Shown here one piece after another: positions 49,260 through 58,927 of a stretch of DNA of 64,000 nt. The position numbers were made by a program, and so were the translations under genes. The stretch comes from Microvirga arsenatis (GTDB lineage: Bacteria; Pseudomonadota; Alphaproteobacteria; Rhizobiales; Beijerinckiaceae): contig NZ_JAAAXJ010000012.1 in NCBI RefSeq assembly GCF_009910705.1, positions 1 through 64,000 on the forward strand, in the 5' to 3' direction. Every line of letters starts with the position of its first letter. The first letter of the stretch is position 1. The notes below the pieces were generated by a model that was given only the letters and a program-made list of their open reading frames with translations, ran no database searches and had not been told where the DNA came from.

Positions 49260-51257
49260 CTAGAGCACGAACCAGCTCTTGCTGAGGTCCATGGCGCCTT
49301 TCAGCTTGATCACGGCCTCGGCCGCCCGGTCGCTGTCGGTGTTGAGGTAGACATAGGTGGTGCCCTTCGTCTTCTCGTAGCGCACCTGGCCTGCCGCCGT
49401 GAACGCCTCGTCGTCTCCGATAAAGGAGAACTTCTGATCGCCCCGCTTCCTCGCATTCGCATCCACCAGCTTGAGGTCGATGCGGTCGCCGCGCCGTCCC
49501 GAGAAGTCGGTGATGGTATCGGCCTTCGTCTTCGAGGAAGCCGTCTCCCGGTCGTCGAACACGAACACGTCCCGGCCCGTGCTGCCGGTGAGCGTGTCCC
49601 GGCCAAGGCCGCCGACGAGGCGGTCGTTGCCGTCGCCTGCGCTGAACACGTCGTTGCCGACGCCGCCATCCAACGAGTCGTTGCCCGTGCCGCCATTCAG
49701 CCGGTCGTTGCCCTCGTTCGCGATCAAGATGTTGGCGAAGGCGTCGCCGGTTAGGATGTCGGAGCCGGCCCCACCCGAGAGCGTGTCGGCCAGAGCCGTG
49801 TTGCGGGCCATGGTGCCTGAGGCAATGTCGATGGTGTGCGCCACGCTCCAGGTGAGCGCCCCCTCGGTGAGGGTGACCGTGGCGGCCTTGGCTCCGGTGG
49901 AGGCATAGGCGTGGCTGAAGGCGGCGCTTCCGGCAACAGGCACGACCGTGCTCGTGGTGCCGTCATCCCAGGCGATAGTGGCGCTCGATGCAGCGCCGGT
50001 GCCGAGCTTCACCTCGATGAAGCGACCTTCCGTAATGGCGGCAGCGTGTGACTTGTAGAAGAGGTCAACGAGGTGAATATTGACATGGCTGACTGCATCG
50101 TCGCCGCCATTGTTGAAAAGTGCATAGCGTCCGTCGGCACTGATCTGGGCTCCCCCGTACATACCGGTCCCTAGGCTCCCGTCTGTTGTGGAGGAAAGCA
50201 GGGTTATCGTCCCAGTCGCCATGTCCTTCAGGAAAACGTCCAGGCTTTGATCGACATCGTCTGTACCGAACGTGGACCAGCTTTCGAAGATGATGTAACG
50301 GCCATCCGTGCTGATCTGGGCCTTGCGGGAAAACTTGCCTAAGCCTCCCTCCGTCGATAGGGGACTAAGGGCGCCTGTCGCGATATCCTTCAGGAAAATG
50401 TCGGCTCCGTCCTGAAAGACGACATACTGCCCGTTCGCGCTGACCTGACCATTTGAGTAGGATTTATTGGGAGACCTGACACCCGCAGCATCGACCGAGA
50501 CCCGCACGACCTCTCCTGTGACGAGATCCTTGCGGAAGATGTCGCTTGTGTTGGGCGTATCGTTGGCAACGAGATTGCTGGCAATGCTCTCGAAGATGAC
50601 ATAGCGGCCATCGTCACTGATCTGACCTCTGCTCGATGAGCCGTTCCCTTGGATGGGGATCTCCTTCGTGCCTGCCGTGGATAGACGGGTAATATCGCCC
50701 GTGGTGAGGTTCTTAATGAAGATGTCCCGTGCGCCGTTCGTATCGTCGCCGACAAGATTGCTGGCGTCGCTCTCGAAGAGCACCAGGTTGCCGTCAGCGC
50801 TGATCTGTGCATTGGCCGATGCGCCGTTCGCCGCGGTTGCGCCCACGGCAGAGACGCGAACGATCTCGCCAGTGACAAGGTCCTTGCGGAAGATGTCGAG
50901 CGTGTTGGGTGTGTCGCCTGCGACAAGATTGCTGGCGTAGCTCTCGAACACCACGTAGCGCCCATCCGCGCTGACTTGGGCGTTGCGCGACTCGCTGTTG
51001 GCCTCACCTGCACCCGAAATGGAAACGCGAACGATGGCTCCGGTCGCCAAATCCTTGCGGAATACGTCGAACTCGTTGTTCGTGTCGGCCGCGACGAGAT
51101 TGCTGTCGCTGCTTTCGAAAACGACATAGCGCCCATTCGCGCTGAACTGACCTTTATACGAAACTGCCGTCGTCAAAGCCCCATTGGCCGAGGTTGAAAT
51201 CGGCTTGATGACGTCCGTCGCCTGCGGCTTGAAGACGGATTGGATGGTCAGAAACAT
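49260..51257 (-). CDS. RTX protein with seven-repeat propeller domain
   Basis: A 665-residue protein without a signal peptide. Residues about 36-400 hold seven repeats of the form 'AQxSADGRYVVFESxASNLV', then 'DTxNxxDIFRKDLxTGxIxRVS' (TolB/PD40-like blades; repeats five and seven are shortened), enough for one seven-bladed propeller. Residues about 490-575 are RTX nonapeptides ('GGTGNDSLDGGVGNDVFSAG'), followed by a peptidase M10-type C-terminal region ('DVFVFDDRET', 'DTITDFSGRRGDRIDLKLVD') and the tail 'DLSKSWFVL', a type I secretion signal. It is probably extracellular; no catalytic site is seen. Confidence 0.9.
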   Translation of the reverse strand: MFLTIQSVFKPQATDVIKPISTSANGALTTAVSYKGQFSANGRYVVFESSDSNLVAADTNNEFDVFRKDLATGAIVRVSISGAGEANSESRNAQVSADGRYVVFESYASNLVAGDTPNTLDIFRKDLVTGEIVRVSAVGATAANGASANAQISADGNLVLFESDASNLVGDDTNGARDIFIKNLTTGDITRLSTAGTKEIPIQGNGSSSRGQISDDGRYVIFESIASNLVANDTPNTSDIFRKDLVTGEVVRVSVDAAGVRSPNKSYSNGQVSANGQYVVFQDGADIFLKDIATGALSPLSTEGGLGKFSRKAQISTDGRYIIFESWSTFGTDDVDQSLDVFLKDMATGTITLLSSTTDGSLGTGMYGGAQISADGRYALFNNGGDDAVSHVNIHLVDLFYKSHAAAITEGRFIEVKLGTGAASSATIAWDDGTTSTVVPVAGSAAFSHAYASTGAKAATVTLTEGALTWSVAHTIDIASGTMARNTALADTLSGGAGSDILTGDAFANILIANEGNDRLNGGTGNDSLDGGVGNDVFSAGDGNDRLVGGLGRDTLTGSTGRDVFVFDDRETASSKTKADTITDFSGRRGDRIDLKLVDANARKRGDQKFSFIGDDEAFTAAGQVRYEKTKGTTYVYLNTDSDRAAEAVIKLKGAMDLSKSWFVL

Positions 51258-51377
51258 GATAGCCTCAGCGCAATGTTTAGTCTGGATTGAATATTGATAT
51301 CCTCTTGTTATTACCTAATAACGTTGCGCAAGCTCTAAAATAGCCGAGCTTTGCCTGTCGCCGCCAAGCTATCCTCT

Positions 51378-52772
51378 TCAGAACGACCCGCCCGTCCTGA
51401 AGCCTCCGCCTCCGCCGAAGGATCCGCCGGTGCCGAAGCCGCCCGGCTGGGGGAAGGGGATGCCGCCGCCGAAGCCGGAATCCCAGGGGCTGGGGCCGTG
51501 GTGGAAGCCGCCGCGCAGGACTTGGCCCAGGATCGCGCCGCCGATGGCGCCGGTCAGGATGCCGCCGAGCACGTTGCTCAAGGCGGCCTCGTTGCCGAAG
51601 GTGCCGTAGGGGGTGTCGTAGCCTTGGCTGCGCAGCTCCTCCCATTCCTGCTCGATCAGCGCCCGCCGCTGGGCGATGTCCTTGAGCTGGCGGTGGGCGT
51701 CCACCGCCTGGCGCAGCGCCCGGTCGATCATCGCGTCGGTGGCCTGGATGCGCCGCACGAGCTCCTCGTCCTGGGGCGCGGGGGTGCGCAGGGCTTCCTG
51801 GTAGAGCCGGTGAAGGTCCTCGCGCTCGTCCGCGGCGGCGAGCAGGGCGACCGCCTCCCGGTGGGGGGCGTCCCCTTCCAGCACCGAGGCGTCGTGGGTG
51901 CGGTCCAGGTCGGCGAGGGCCGAGCGGGCTTCGGCAAGCCTCCGGTCGGCCTCCTCGACCGCCTCCCTGCTCCGGGCGGCTTCTTCCTCCAGTGCGGAAA
52001 TGCCGGCATCCACCAGCGCCTTGCGCTCAAAGGCGGTCAGCCGGCTCCGGACATCCTTGAGATCATCGATGATGCGGCGGGCGTGCTCCCGCAGCCTTTC
52101 GGGAATCTCGTTGAGGAGGGCGTAGTTGGCCCGTGCCTTGTCGTAGCCGACGACGCGGGCCACGAGCCGGTCCATGGATCGGGCGAAGGGCCCTGCCCGG
52201 TAGGCGGCCGTGCCGAATTTGCGCTTCCATAAGTACATGAACAGCGGATCGGCCTCGTAGGGGCGGCGCTTCTCGTCCCGGTCGGCTTCGGCCTGCACGG
52301 CCTTCTTCTCCGCCTGCTGGGCCTGTCCGGTGATCTCGGCCACCCGGGCGCGGGCCGCGACCCACTCGGGATCCGCGCTGACCCGGGCCTCCACGTCCCG
52401 GCGCAGGGCTTCGACCCCGGCCAGAGCCTGCTCCAGGGCGTCCACGGCGGCCTGCCGCTGTCCTTCCGCCTGTCTCACCCGTTCCTCGGCCTGGCGGCGG
52501 CGCTCGGTCAGCTGGCGCAGGGCCTCCTGGCGGCTGGCGAGCACGTTCAACGCCTGCCGTTCCGCGGCATCCAGTTCGCCGACGACCTTGTTCTGCGTGA
52601 TCGCATCGAGCTTCAGCCGCGCCAGCTCGCGGAAGGCCTCCGTCCGCTGGATGCGCAGCCGGCCGACCTCCTCGGTGGCCCGGGTATAGGCGAGCTCGCA
52701 CTGCGCCTCCTGCTGGCGGGCCTTCTCGATGGCCTGCTCGATCTGCGCGAGTGCCTGACGTCCCGAAATCAT
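51378..52772 (-). CDS. Coiled-coil protein with glycine-zipper and Gly/Phe tail
   Basis: A 464-residue protein of no recognised family. Residues 1-165 and 235-395 are long, highly charged coiled coils; between them is 'DPLFMYLWKRKFGTAAYRAG', a conserved-looking non-coiled segment. Near residue 410 comes 'LGGILTGAIGGAILGQVLRG', a glycine zipper able to enter a membrane, and the last 44 residues are Gly/Phe/Pro-rich (FGGGIPFPQPGGFGTGG...), like the tails of TPM-domain proteins. It starts four bases after the stop of the membrane gene and is the last gene of a three-gene operon. Function unknown; an envelope-stress or membrane-scaffold role is a guess. Confidence 0.82.
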   Translation of the reverse strand: MISGRQALAQIEQAIEKARQQEAQCELAYTRATEEVGRLRIQRTEAFRELARLKLDAITQNKVVGELDAAERQALNVLASRQEALRQLTERRRQAEERVRQAEGQRQAAVDALEQALAGVEALRRDVEARVSADPEWVAARARVAEITGQAQQAEKKAVQAEADRDEKRRPYEADPLFMYLWKRKFGTAAYRAGPFARSMDRLVARVVGYDKARANYALLNEIPERLREHARRIIDDLKDVRSRLTAFERKALVDAGISALEEEAARSREAVEEADRRLAEARSALADLDRTHDASVLEGDAPHREAVALLAAADEREDLHRLYQEALRTPAPQDEELVRRIQATDAMIDRALRQAVDAHRQLKDIAQRRALIEQEWEELRSQGYDTPYGTFGNEAALSNVLGGILTGAIGGAILGQVLRGGFHHGPSPWDSGFGGGIPFPQPGGFGTGGSFGGGGGFRTGGSF

Positions 52773-52776
52773 CGCT

Positions 52777-53760
52777 CTACCATCGTGTGATCGCGCCGCC
52801 GAGAACCGGCATCAGATAGTCCACGTCGAGCCGGCCCCGGCGCTTCTCGCCCAGGCGGTTGCGCTGGACGATGCCGTCGTCGCTCTTGTCCCTCTGCACC
52901 TGCATGGCCGTGGCCTCGCTCACGCGCACGCCCCATTTCGAGGCGGTCACGGTGCGGCCGTCCTCCTCGCTCGTGACCGGCAGGCTGAGGATCCGTCCGT
53001 CGGGGGCGACCGCCTCCACGATCAGGTAATAGTTCCGGCCGGCCGGGTTGCGCTCCGGCACGCGCCACACGCCCGTGGGCTCGCCTGGGCGGGAGACGAT
53101 GCGCAGCACATATTCGCGCCGCAGCTCCGCGCGCAGGACCTCCAGGTCGTTGAGGGCCTGCCGGGCTCCGTCGGCGTCGCCGCGGGAGACGGCGGCTTGC
53201 CCGTCGGCGAGAAGCCGGTCGGCCCGCTCCCGCGCCGCCGGCACCTGCGCCTCCCGCAGCACGTCCTCGTGGCCGCGGGTCAGGGCCGCCGGCAGCCGCT
53301 CGGACAGTTCGATGCGGTTCCGCTCGGCCTGGGCCTGCTCCTCGGCCGCCCGCTGACGGGCGGGCTCGACCACGCCGAACTGGTAGGCGCCCCAGCCGAA
53401 GGCCAGCAGCGCCAGCATTACGAGAAGGCGCCGCCCGATCCGCCCGCGATTCACCCAGGCCCGCGCCACCGTGCGGGCGAAGCTGGGGCCCGGCGGCGTG
53501 TAGACGAAGCGCTGTTCTTTCAGGGCCTGCACGCCCTCCTGCAGGATCCGGTCCGGAACCTCGATCCCCTGGCCGCGGTAGATCTCGCGCAGGCGCTGCA
53601 GCAGCTGGGCGTCGCGGTCCCCTTCGCTGAGCTCGCGGCTGACGAGATTCTCCTGGTGGCGGAGCGTGTCCACCACGTCCATCGCGAGCATCACCTCGTC
53701 GAGGTTCCGGGACGGCTGGTCGGGAGGGCTCGCGGGCGCTGTGGCAGCCATCTCAGCCAT
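52777..53760 (-). CDS. Bitopic membrane protein, DUF6384-like
   Basis: A 327-residue protein. Residues 1-110 are cytoplasmic, with 'NLDEVMLAMDVVDTLRHQENLV' and 'LLQRLREIYRGQGIEVPDRI' as conserved-looking helices. One transmembrane helix spans 111-130 (RLLVMLALLAFGWGAYQFGV). A coiled coil (131-210) precedes a beta-rich C-terminal domain (212-327: 'YVLRIVSRPGEPTGVWRVPE', 'NYYLIVEAVAPDG', 'DVDYLMPVLGG'). I associate the layout with DUF6384 but with limited certainty. It overlaps the upstream gene by eight bases and is followed by the coiled-coil gene four bases on. Confidence 0.82.
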   Translation of the reverse strand: MAEMAATAPASPPDQPSRNLDEVMLAMDVVDTLRHQENLVSRELSEGDRDAQLLQRLREIYRGQGIEVPDRILQEGVQALKEQRFVYTPPGPSFARTVARAWVNRGRIGRRLLVMLALLAFGWGAYQFGVVEPARQRAAEEQAQAERNRIELSERLPAALTRGHEDVLREAQVPAARERADRLLADGQAAVSRGDADGARQALNDLEVLRAELRREYVLRIVSRPGEPTGVWRVPERNPAGRNYYLIVEAVAPDGRILSLPVTSEEDGRTVTASKWGVRVSEATAMQVQRDKSDDGIVQRNRLGEKRRGRLDVDYLMPVLGGAITRW

Positions 53761-54931
53761 TGGCCGGCAGCGCCTGTCCTTCCGCCACGAGGCGCGCGAT
53801 GCGCCGCTTGCCGTCTTCCACCGCGTCGCGGATCTCGGCGGAGTTCTGCGTCGCGAGGCGGCGCATCTCGCCGATGATCTCCTGCGAGCGCTCCTGGAAC
53901 GTGATCACCGAATCCACGAGCTTCTTGACCGCGTCGGCCCGGATGGTCGGGCCGTAGCCCGCCCTCACGGCGGCTTCGCCGACCTGGTCGCCGATCTCGG
54001 CGAGCACCTCCAGGCTGCGCGAGACGCCTTCCTTCATCTCGTTCAGGGTCTGCGTGGATTCGTTCAGGCCGAACATGCCGGTGAACGAAGCCTTGAGCGC
54101 AGTGAAGACGGAGTCGTTGGTGGAGAAGAAGGTGACGGCCTGGGCATAGACGCGTTCCTTGGCGTTCGTCATCTGCATCAGGCGCGCCATGATGACCTCC
54201 GACGTGTTGTAGCTCACCGTCAGGTTGTCGGAGAGATCCTTGGCGATCTGGTAGCGCTTCTCCTCGTCCTGCGTGCGCCGCAGCTGCTCGTCGCGGGTGA
54301 GCTCGAGCCTTGCGCGATCCGACACTTCCGTGCCCTTGAAGTTCACCACCGCATCGGAGGCCCGCTGCAGATCCGCCTTGGCCGCTTCAAGCTTCTTCTC
54401 GGCGGTCCGGAGCACCTCCAGCGCCATGACCTCGGCATGCTTGAGCGCGCCGCGGAAGTCGCGATAGGCATCGAGGATGATCTGCTCGCGCTCGATCTGG
54501 TCCCTGGTCGAGCGGGTCACGTCGAGATAGATTTCCTTGATCCTGTCGAAGCGGTCGGCGACGTCGCCGCGGGAGATCTTCATCCACACATTGTTGATGC
54601 GCTCGAAGAAGTCGATCGTCTGGTCCTCCAGCTGATCGACCATTTTCTTCGTATCGTCGCGGATGGAGTTGAAGGCCTCGGTGATCTCGCGGTAGCGCTC
54701 GCCGATCTCCATCGCCTGCGTCTGCTCGCGCACCACCTCGTTGAACACGCTGGTCTGGCCGAGCGTACGGGCGATGATCGTGATGCGGTCCTGGTCGAGG
54801 TCCGAGATCTTCTCCAGGAGCCCGTTGATGGGCGCGTCCATGGCCGCGGGAGGGATGATCCCGAGTTCCCGAAGGGCCGTTGTCGCCTTGTCGAGATATT
54901 GCAGGGGGCTTTTGATGGCGATATCCGACAT
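53753..54931 (-). CDS. All-helical coiled-coil protein of unknown function, first gene of the operon
   Basis: A 392-residue protein starting MSDIAIKSPLQYLDKATTAL, with GGAGG seven bases before the ATG. It is predicted helical throughout and has no signal or membrane segment. Segments such as 'DRITIIARTLGQTSVFNEVVREQ', 'NNVWMKISRGDVADRFDRIKEIYLDV' and 'MTNAKERVYAQAVTFFSTND' recur in proteins loosely labelled 'cell surface protein' in this order. The overall look recalls the TelA toxic-anion-resistance family, but I cannot confirm homology. It overlaps the next gene by eight bases, implying coupled translation. Confidence 0.82.
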   Translation of the reverse strand: MSDIAIKSPLQYLDKATTALRELGIIPPAAMDAPINGLLEKISDLDQDRITIIARTLGQTSVFNEVVREQTQAMEIGERYREITEAFNSIRDDTKKMVDQLEDQTIDFFERINNVWMKISRGDVADRFDRIKEIYLDVTRSTRDQIEREQIILDAYRDFRGALKHAEVMALEVLRTAEKKLEAAKADLQRASDAVVNFKGTEVSDRARLELTRDEQLRRTQDEEKRYQIAKDLSDNLTVSYNTSEVIMARLMQMTNAKERVYAQAVTFFSTNDSVFTALKASFTGMFGLNESTQTLNEMKEGVSRSLEVLAEIGDQVGEAAVRAGYGPTIRADAVKKLVDSVITFQERSQEIIGEMRRLATQNSAEIRDAVEDGKRRIARLVAEGQALPANG

Positions 54932-55102
54932 GACGATCCTCCTAAGCAGAACGCGGCGTCTCAGGCATTCCGGGGTTTCAGCACGGCGCCGATCCGATGG
55001 CCGGAAAGGCACAGCGGTTAAATGAGCAACCCGATTGAGGGTTCCAGGAGGCATCGGCCGCCAAGCCCGGTGCACGCTCGCGGCAAAGCCTGAATTGGGG
55101 CC

Positions 55103-56185
55103 TCAGGGACCCGCGGCCTTCGGCTTGTCGCTTTCGGCCTCGCCCGGCACCTCCGTCTTCTCCCCGAGGGTCTCGCGCACGTAGAGCTTCTTCACGAGCA
55201 CATAGGCGACGATGGCGAGAGGGAAGCCGAAGATCAGGCCCAGGGTGCCGAACAGGATGCTGCCGACCAGGATGGCGAAGAGCGCCATGGCCGGCGGGAT
55301 GCTGATGACGCTGCGCGCCACGAGGGGCTGGATCACGTTGCCCTCGATCTGCTGGATCGCCAGCACGGCCAGAACCGTCCACAGGGCGGCGTCGCCGCTG
55401 ACGGTGAAGGCGATCAGGACTGCGGGCAGCGCTCCCAGGATCGGGCCGAGGAAGGGGATGAAGTCCATGATGCCGGCGATCAGCCCGAGCCCGATCGGGG
55501 AGGGGAGGCCGATCAGCCAGTAGGCCGTGGTGGACAGAACCGCCACGCAGGCCATGGCGATCAGCTGCGAGACGAGCCAGAGCCGGAGCACCTGGCCCGA
55601 TGCGTCGAGGGACTCCTCCACCCGCTCATGGTGCCGCTTGGGAAAAAGCTTGACGAGGCCCCGGGCGTAAAGGCGCGGGTCCGCCGCGATGTAGACGCCC
55701 GCGATCACCACCAGAAGGAAGTTGCCGAGGCCGTTGAGGATGGCCCCGCCGATGCCGGCAAGCCGTGCCGCCAGCCCGCCGGCCGGCGCATTGGTCATCA
55801 TCTCGGAGATGTCGTCGCTCACCGCGCCGAGACCGAGGTTCTTGGCGAAGTTGTCGACCGCGAAGGGAAGGCGCTCGACCACGTTCGAGAACTGGGTGCG
55901 CACCTGCGTGCCGAACAGGATGCCGAGCGCGACGAAGGCGACGAAGATGACCAGCCCGGCGATCATCAGGCTCCATCGCTCCGGCACCCGCAGATAGCGC
56001 ACGAGCGCATCGGCCGAGGCATTGAGGATGATGGCGACGAGCACGGCGCCGAAGGCCAGCAGCAGGACGTCGGACAGCTTCCACAGCATGAGGGCCAGAA
56101 CGATCAGGCCGATCACGATGAGGATTTTCCGGACGAACTCCGCATCCCCCATGAAACCCCGGATGGATCGCTCCTGATCGTTCAT
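55103..56185 (-). CDS. AI-2E family transporter (PerM/YdiK-like)
   Basis: A 360-residue membrane protein from ATG 56185 (GAGG upstream). It has seven or eight hydrophobic helices: 'ILIVIGLIVLALMLWKLSDV', 'LLAFGAVLVAIILNASADAL', 'LMIAGLVIFVAFVALGILFG', a large soluble loop (about 95-140), then 'WLVSQLIAMACVAVLSTTAY', 'PIGLGLIAGIMDFIPFLGPILGALPAV' and 'SIPPAMALFAILVGSILFGTLGLIFGFPLA', the UPF0118 signature. Family members export AI-2 or act as Na+/H+ antiporters; the substrate here is unknown. The C-terminal tail is charged. Confidence 0.92.
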   Translation of the reverse strand: MNDQERSIRGFMGDAEFVRKILIVIGLIVLALMLWKLSDVLLLAFGAVLVAIILNASADALVRYLRVPERWSLMIAGLVIFVAFVALGILFGTQVRTQFSNVVERLPFAVDNFAKNLGLGAVSDDISEMMTNAPAGGLAARLAGIGGAILNGLGNFLLVVIAGVYIAADPRLYARGLVKLFPKRHHERVEESLDASGQVLRLWLVSQLIAMACVAVLSTTAYWLIGLPSPIGLGLIAGIMDFIPFLGPILGALPAVLIAFTVSGDAALWTVLAVLAIQQIEGNVIQPLVARSVISIPPAMALFAILVGSILFGTLGLIFGFPLAIVAYVLVKKLYVRETLGEKTEVPGEAESDKPKAAGP

Positions 56186-56378
56186 CGCATCGCCTCGCTG
56201 TGTCGGATGAACAATCGGAACGGCGAAGCTTGGTTCCCTCAGGCGCGAGACTCCTGCCCCTGCCAAGCTCTTTCAGGCTAAGCCACAATAACTTGACAGT
56301 ATTCGCCTGTGTTCAGGGCATAATTTCCGCGGAACGGAATTTAATTTTGGCGATTGACGCAATATGGAGGAAGTGAAA

Positions 56379-56456
56379 ATGACGTCCAATGTCATTTGTT
56401 TTATTCTTGGGACAGTATTCCCGCTTGCGGCGGTCGGCTGGCTGTTCATCCATTAG
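56379..56456 (+). CDS. 25-residue single-helix membrane protein
   Basis: MTSNVICFILGTVFPLAAVG followed by WLFIH, then TAG. GGAGG (56367-56371) stands seven to eight bases before the ATG at 56379; an upstream in-frame ATG at 56364 would add MEEVK. The peptide is one hydrophobic helix. It stands in an otherwise empty AT-rich intergenic stretch and is followed 65 bases later by a strong terminator, so it has the layout of a complete small gene. It is too short for usual gene callers, and homology is unchecked. Confidence 0.55.
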   Translation: MTSNVICFILGTVFPLAAVGWLFIH

Positions 56457-56520
56457 GCAGGCGCGGAACCCATGGCCGCCTCCGGCCGCAGGATGGGCGG
56501 ACGCGTCCTGCCGGGGCATC

Positions 56521-56555
56521 AAAAAACCCGCCTGAAGGCTGCAGGCGGGTTTTTT
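56521..56555. terminator. Bidirectional rho-independent terminator
   Basis: AAAAAACCCGCCTG (56521-56534) and CAGGCGGGTTTTTT (56542-56555) are a perfect 14-base inverted repeat around a seven-base loop. It can stop transcription from the small gene on the left and from the convergent glycine-zipper gene on the right. Confidence 0.9.
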
Positions 56556-56578
56556 GATGCTTCGACGGGAAACCCCGC

Positions 56579-56893
56579 TCAGCGGACGACCTCCGTGCAG
56601 GCCTGGTTGCCCTGAGTGTCGACGCTGCAGGTGCGCTGGCGGATGGAGCCCGTGGCGGCCGGATCCGGCACCACGACGACCTCGGGAGCCGCCTGCGCCT
56701 TGGCGTTCTGTTCCGCAATGCCTCCCGCAATGCCGCCGACCCCGGCGCCGATCGCCGCCCCCACAGGTCCGCCGACGATGGCGCCCGTGACGGCTCCGGT
56801 CGCCACGCCCGCCGCAGTCCCTTCCTGGGCCAGGGCAAGATGAGGCGTCATGAAAAGAGCCGCAGCCGGCAGAATGAAAGCAAACTTACGCAT
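56579..56893 (-). CDS. Secreted glycine-zipper protein
   Basis: A 104-residue protein from ATG 56893, with GAAGGA seven bases upstream. A signal peptide (MRKFAFILPAAALFMTPHLA, cleaved near LAQ-E) precedes 'GVATGAVTGAIVGGPVGAAI' and 'GAGVGGIAGGIAEQ', a glycine zipper typical of outer-membrane-associated small proteins. The C-terminal part has two Cys ('RTCSVDTQGNQACTEVV') that can form a disulphide. Function unknown. A terminator follows at 56521-56555. Confidence 0.85.
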   Translation of the reverse strand: MRKFAFILPAAALFMTPHLALAQEGTAAGVATGAVTGAIVGGPVGAAIGAGVGGIAGGIAEQNAKAQAAPEVVVVPDPAATGSIRQRTCSVDTQGNQACTEVVR

Positions 56894-56979
56894 AACTCGT
56901 TCCTTCATCAGATCTTCTCGTGATGAGGAACGCACTTTCAATGGCCCAGGTTCCTCGAAGAGCCGGGCTCTGCTGCGCT

Positions 56980-57552
56980 CTACTTCCCCGCCGCCGCAGC
57001 GCGCCTGGCCAATTCTTTCCGAAGCGGCTCGGGAAGCTCGATGCCGGTCAGACGCCAGGTGGTGCCGCTCAGGCGCAGGGTGATCCTGAACTGCCGGTCC
57101 CTGGGCTCGTCGACGGGGAGCGGAATGCTGATGGAGCGGAAACCCTGCGACTCGGAGGCGATGAAGGTTCGCCAGGCGGTCCCGAGCGAGGAGGGACGAA
57201 AGCCGATGGCGCTGCCGCCGGAGGAGGCTTCCCGCAGCTCCCCGTCCTCCAGGAGGTCGATCACGGCCTGGGGCGTGACGAGCTCCTCCAGGACCGGGTT
57301 CAAGGCCACCGTGCCGGCCCGGGCGGCCACCTCCGGGTCGAGGCCGCCCAGGTCCTGGGTCCTCAGGTAGTCGCCGAGAATCTGGCGCGCGAGGGAGACG
57401 CGAAGAGCGTTGAAGTTCACCCGCTCCGCGATCCGCCCGGCGTCCTTGGCCTCGACGGCCTTGGAGAGGTCGTAGAGCGCCACGAAGGGCGAGACCACGA
57501 AGATGGCCAGGGCCAGGAGAAGGAGAAAGCTGATGCGCAGCGTCCAGCGCAT
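56980..57552 (-). CDS. DUF2939 family protein
   Basis: A 190-residue protein with an N-terminal hydrophobic helix (residues 5-25, LRISFLLLLALAIFVVSPFV) and the DUF2939 pattern 'SPFVALYDLSKAVEAKDAGR', then 'ERVNFNALRVSLARQI'. The C-terminal half carries 'FRITLRLSGTTWRLTGIELP'. It is probably a periplasmic, anchored protein; the family has no known function. It is not clearly in an operon. Confidence 0.85.
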   Translation of the reverse strand: MRWTLRISFLLLLALAIFVVSPFVALYDLSKAVEAKDAGRIAERVNFNALRVSLARQILGDYLRTQDLGGLDPEVAARAGTVALNPVLEELVTPQAVIDLLEDGELREASSGGSAIGFRPSSLGTAWRTFIASESQGFRSISIPLPVDEPRDRQFRITLRLSGTTWRLTGIELPEPLRKELARRAAAAGK

Positions 57553-57653
57553 GATGCCTCGACGATCGTGAAGCTGCCGCCGGGCGGCAATGGATTGAGC
57601 AGCGGCAGGGGCCCTGCGGGAAGGAGCTTATCTGGGAATGCTGCCGGCAACAA

Positions 57654-57680
57654 AAAAGGGCGACCGACGGTCGCCCTTTT
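57654..57680 (-). terminator. Rho-independent terminator of the TRAP binding-protein gene
   Basis: AAAAGGGCGACC and GGTCGCCCTTTT (57654-57665 and 57669-57680) form a perfect 12-base stem with a three-base loop; six T follow on the reverse strand. It lies 20 bases beyond the dctP-like stop. Confidence 0.88.
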
Positions 57681-57700
57681 CGCGTGCGATGATGCGAGGC

Positions 57701-58834
<1,134 letters not shown>

Positions 58835-58927
58835 CTATTGACACCAAATACCGCTCCCTTCGCAAGCAGCCTGGGGCCGGTATCGACTAATGATCTATGC
58901 GCCTCTTGAAGATGCGTTCGGGCCTGC

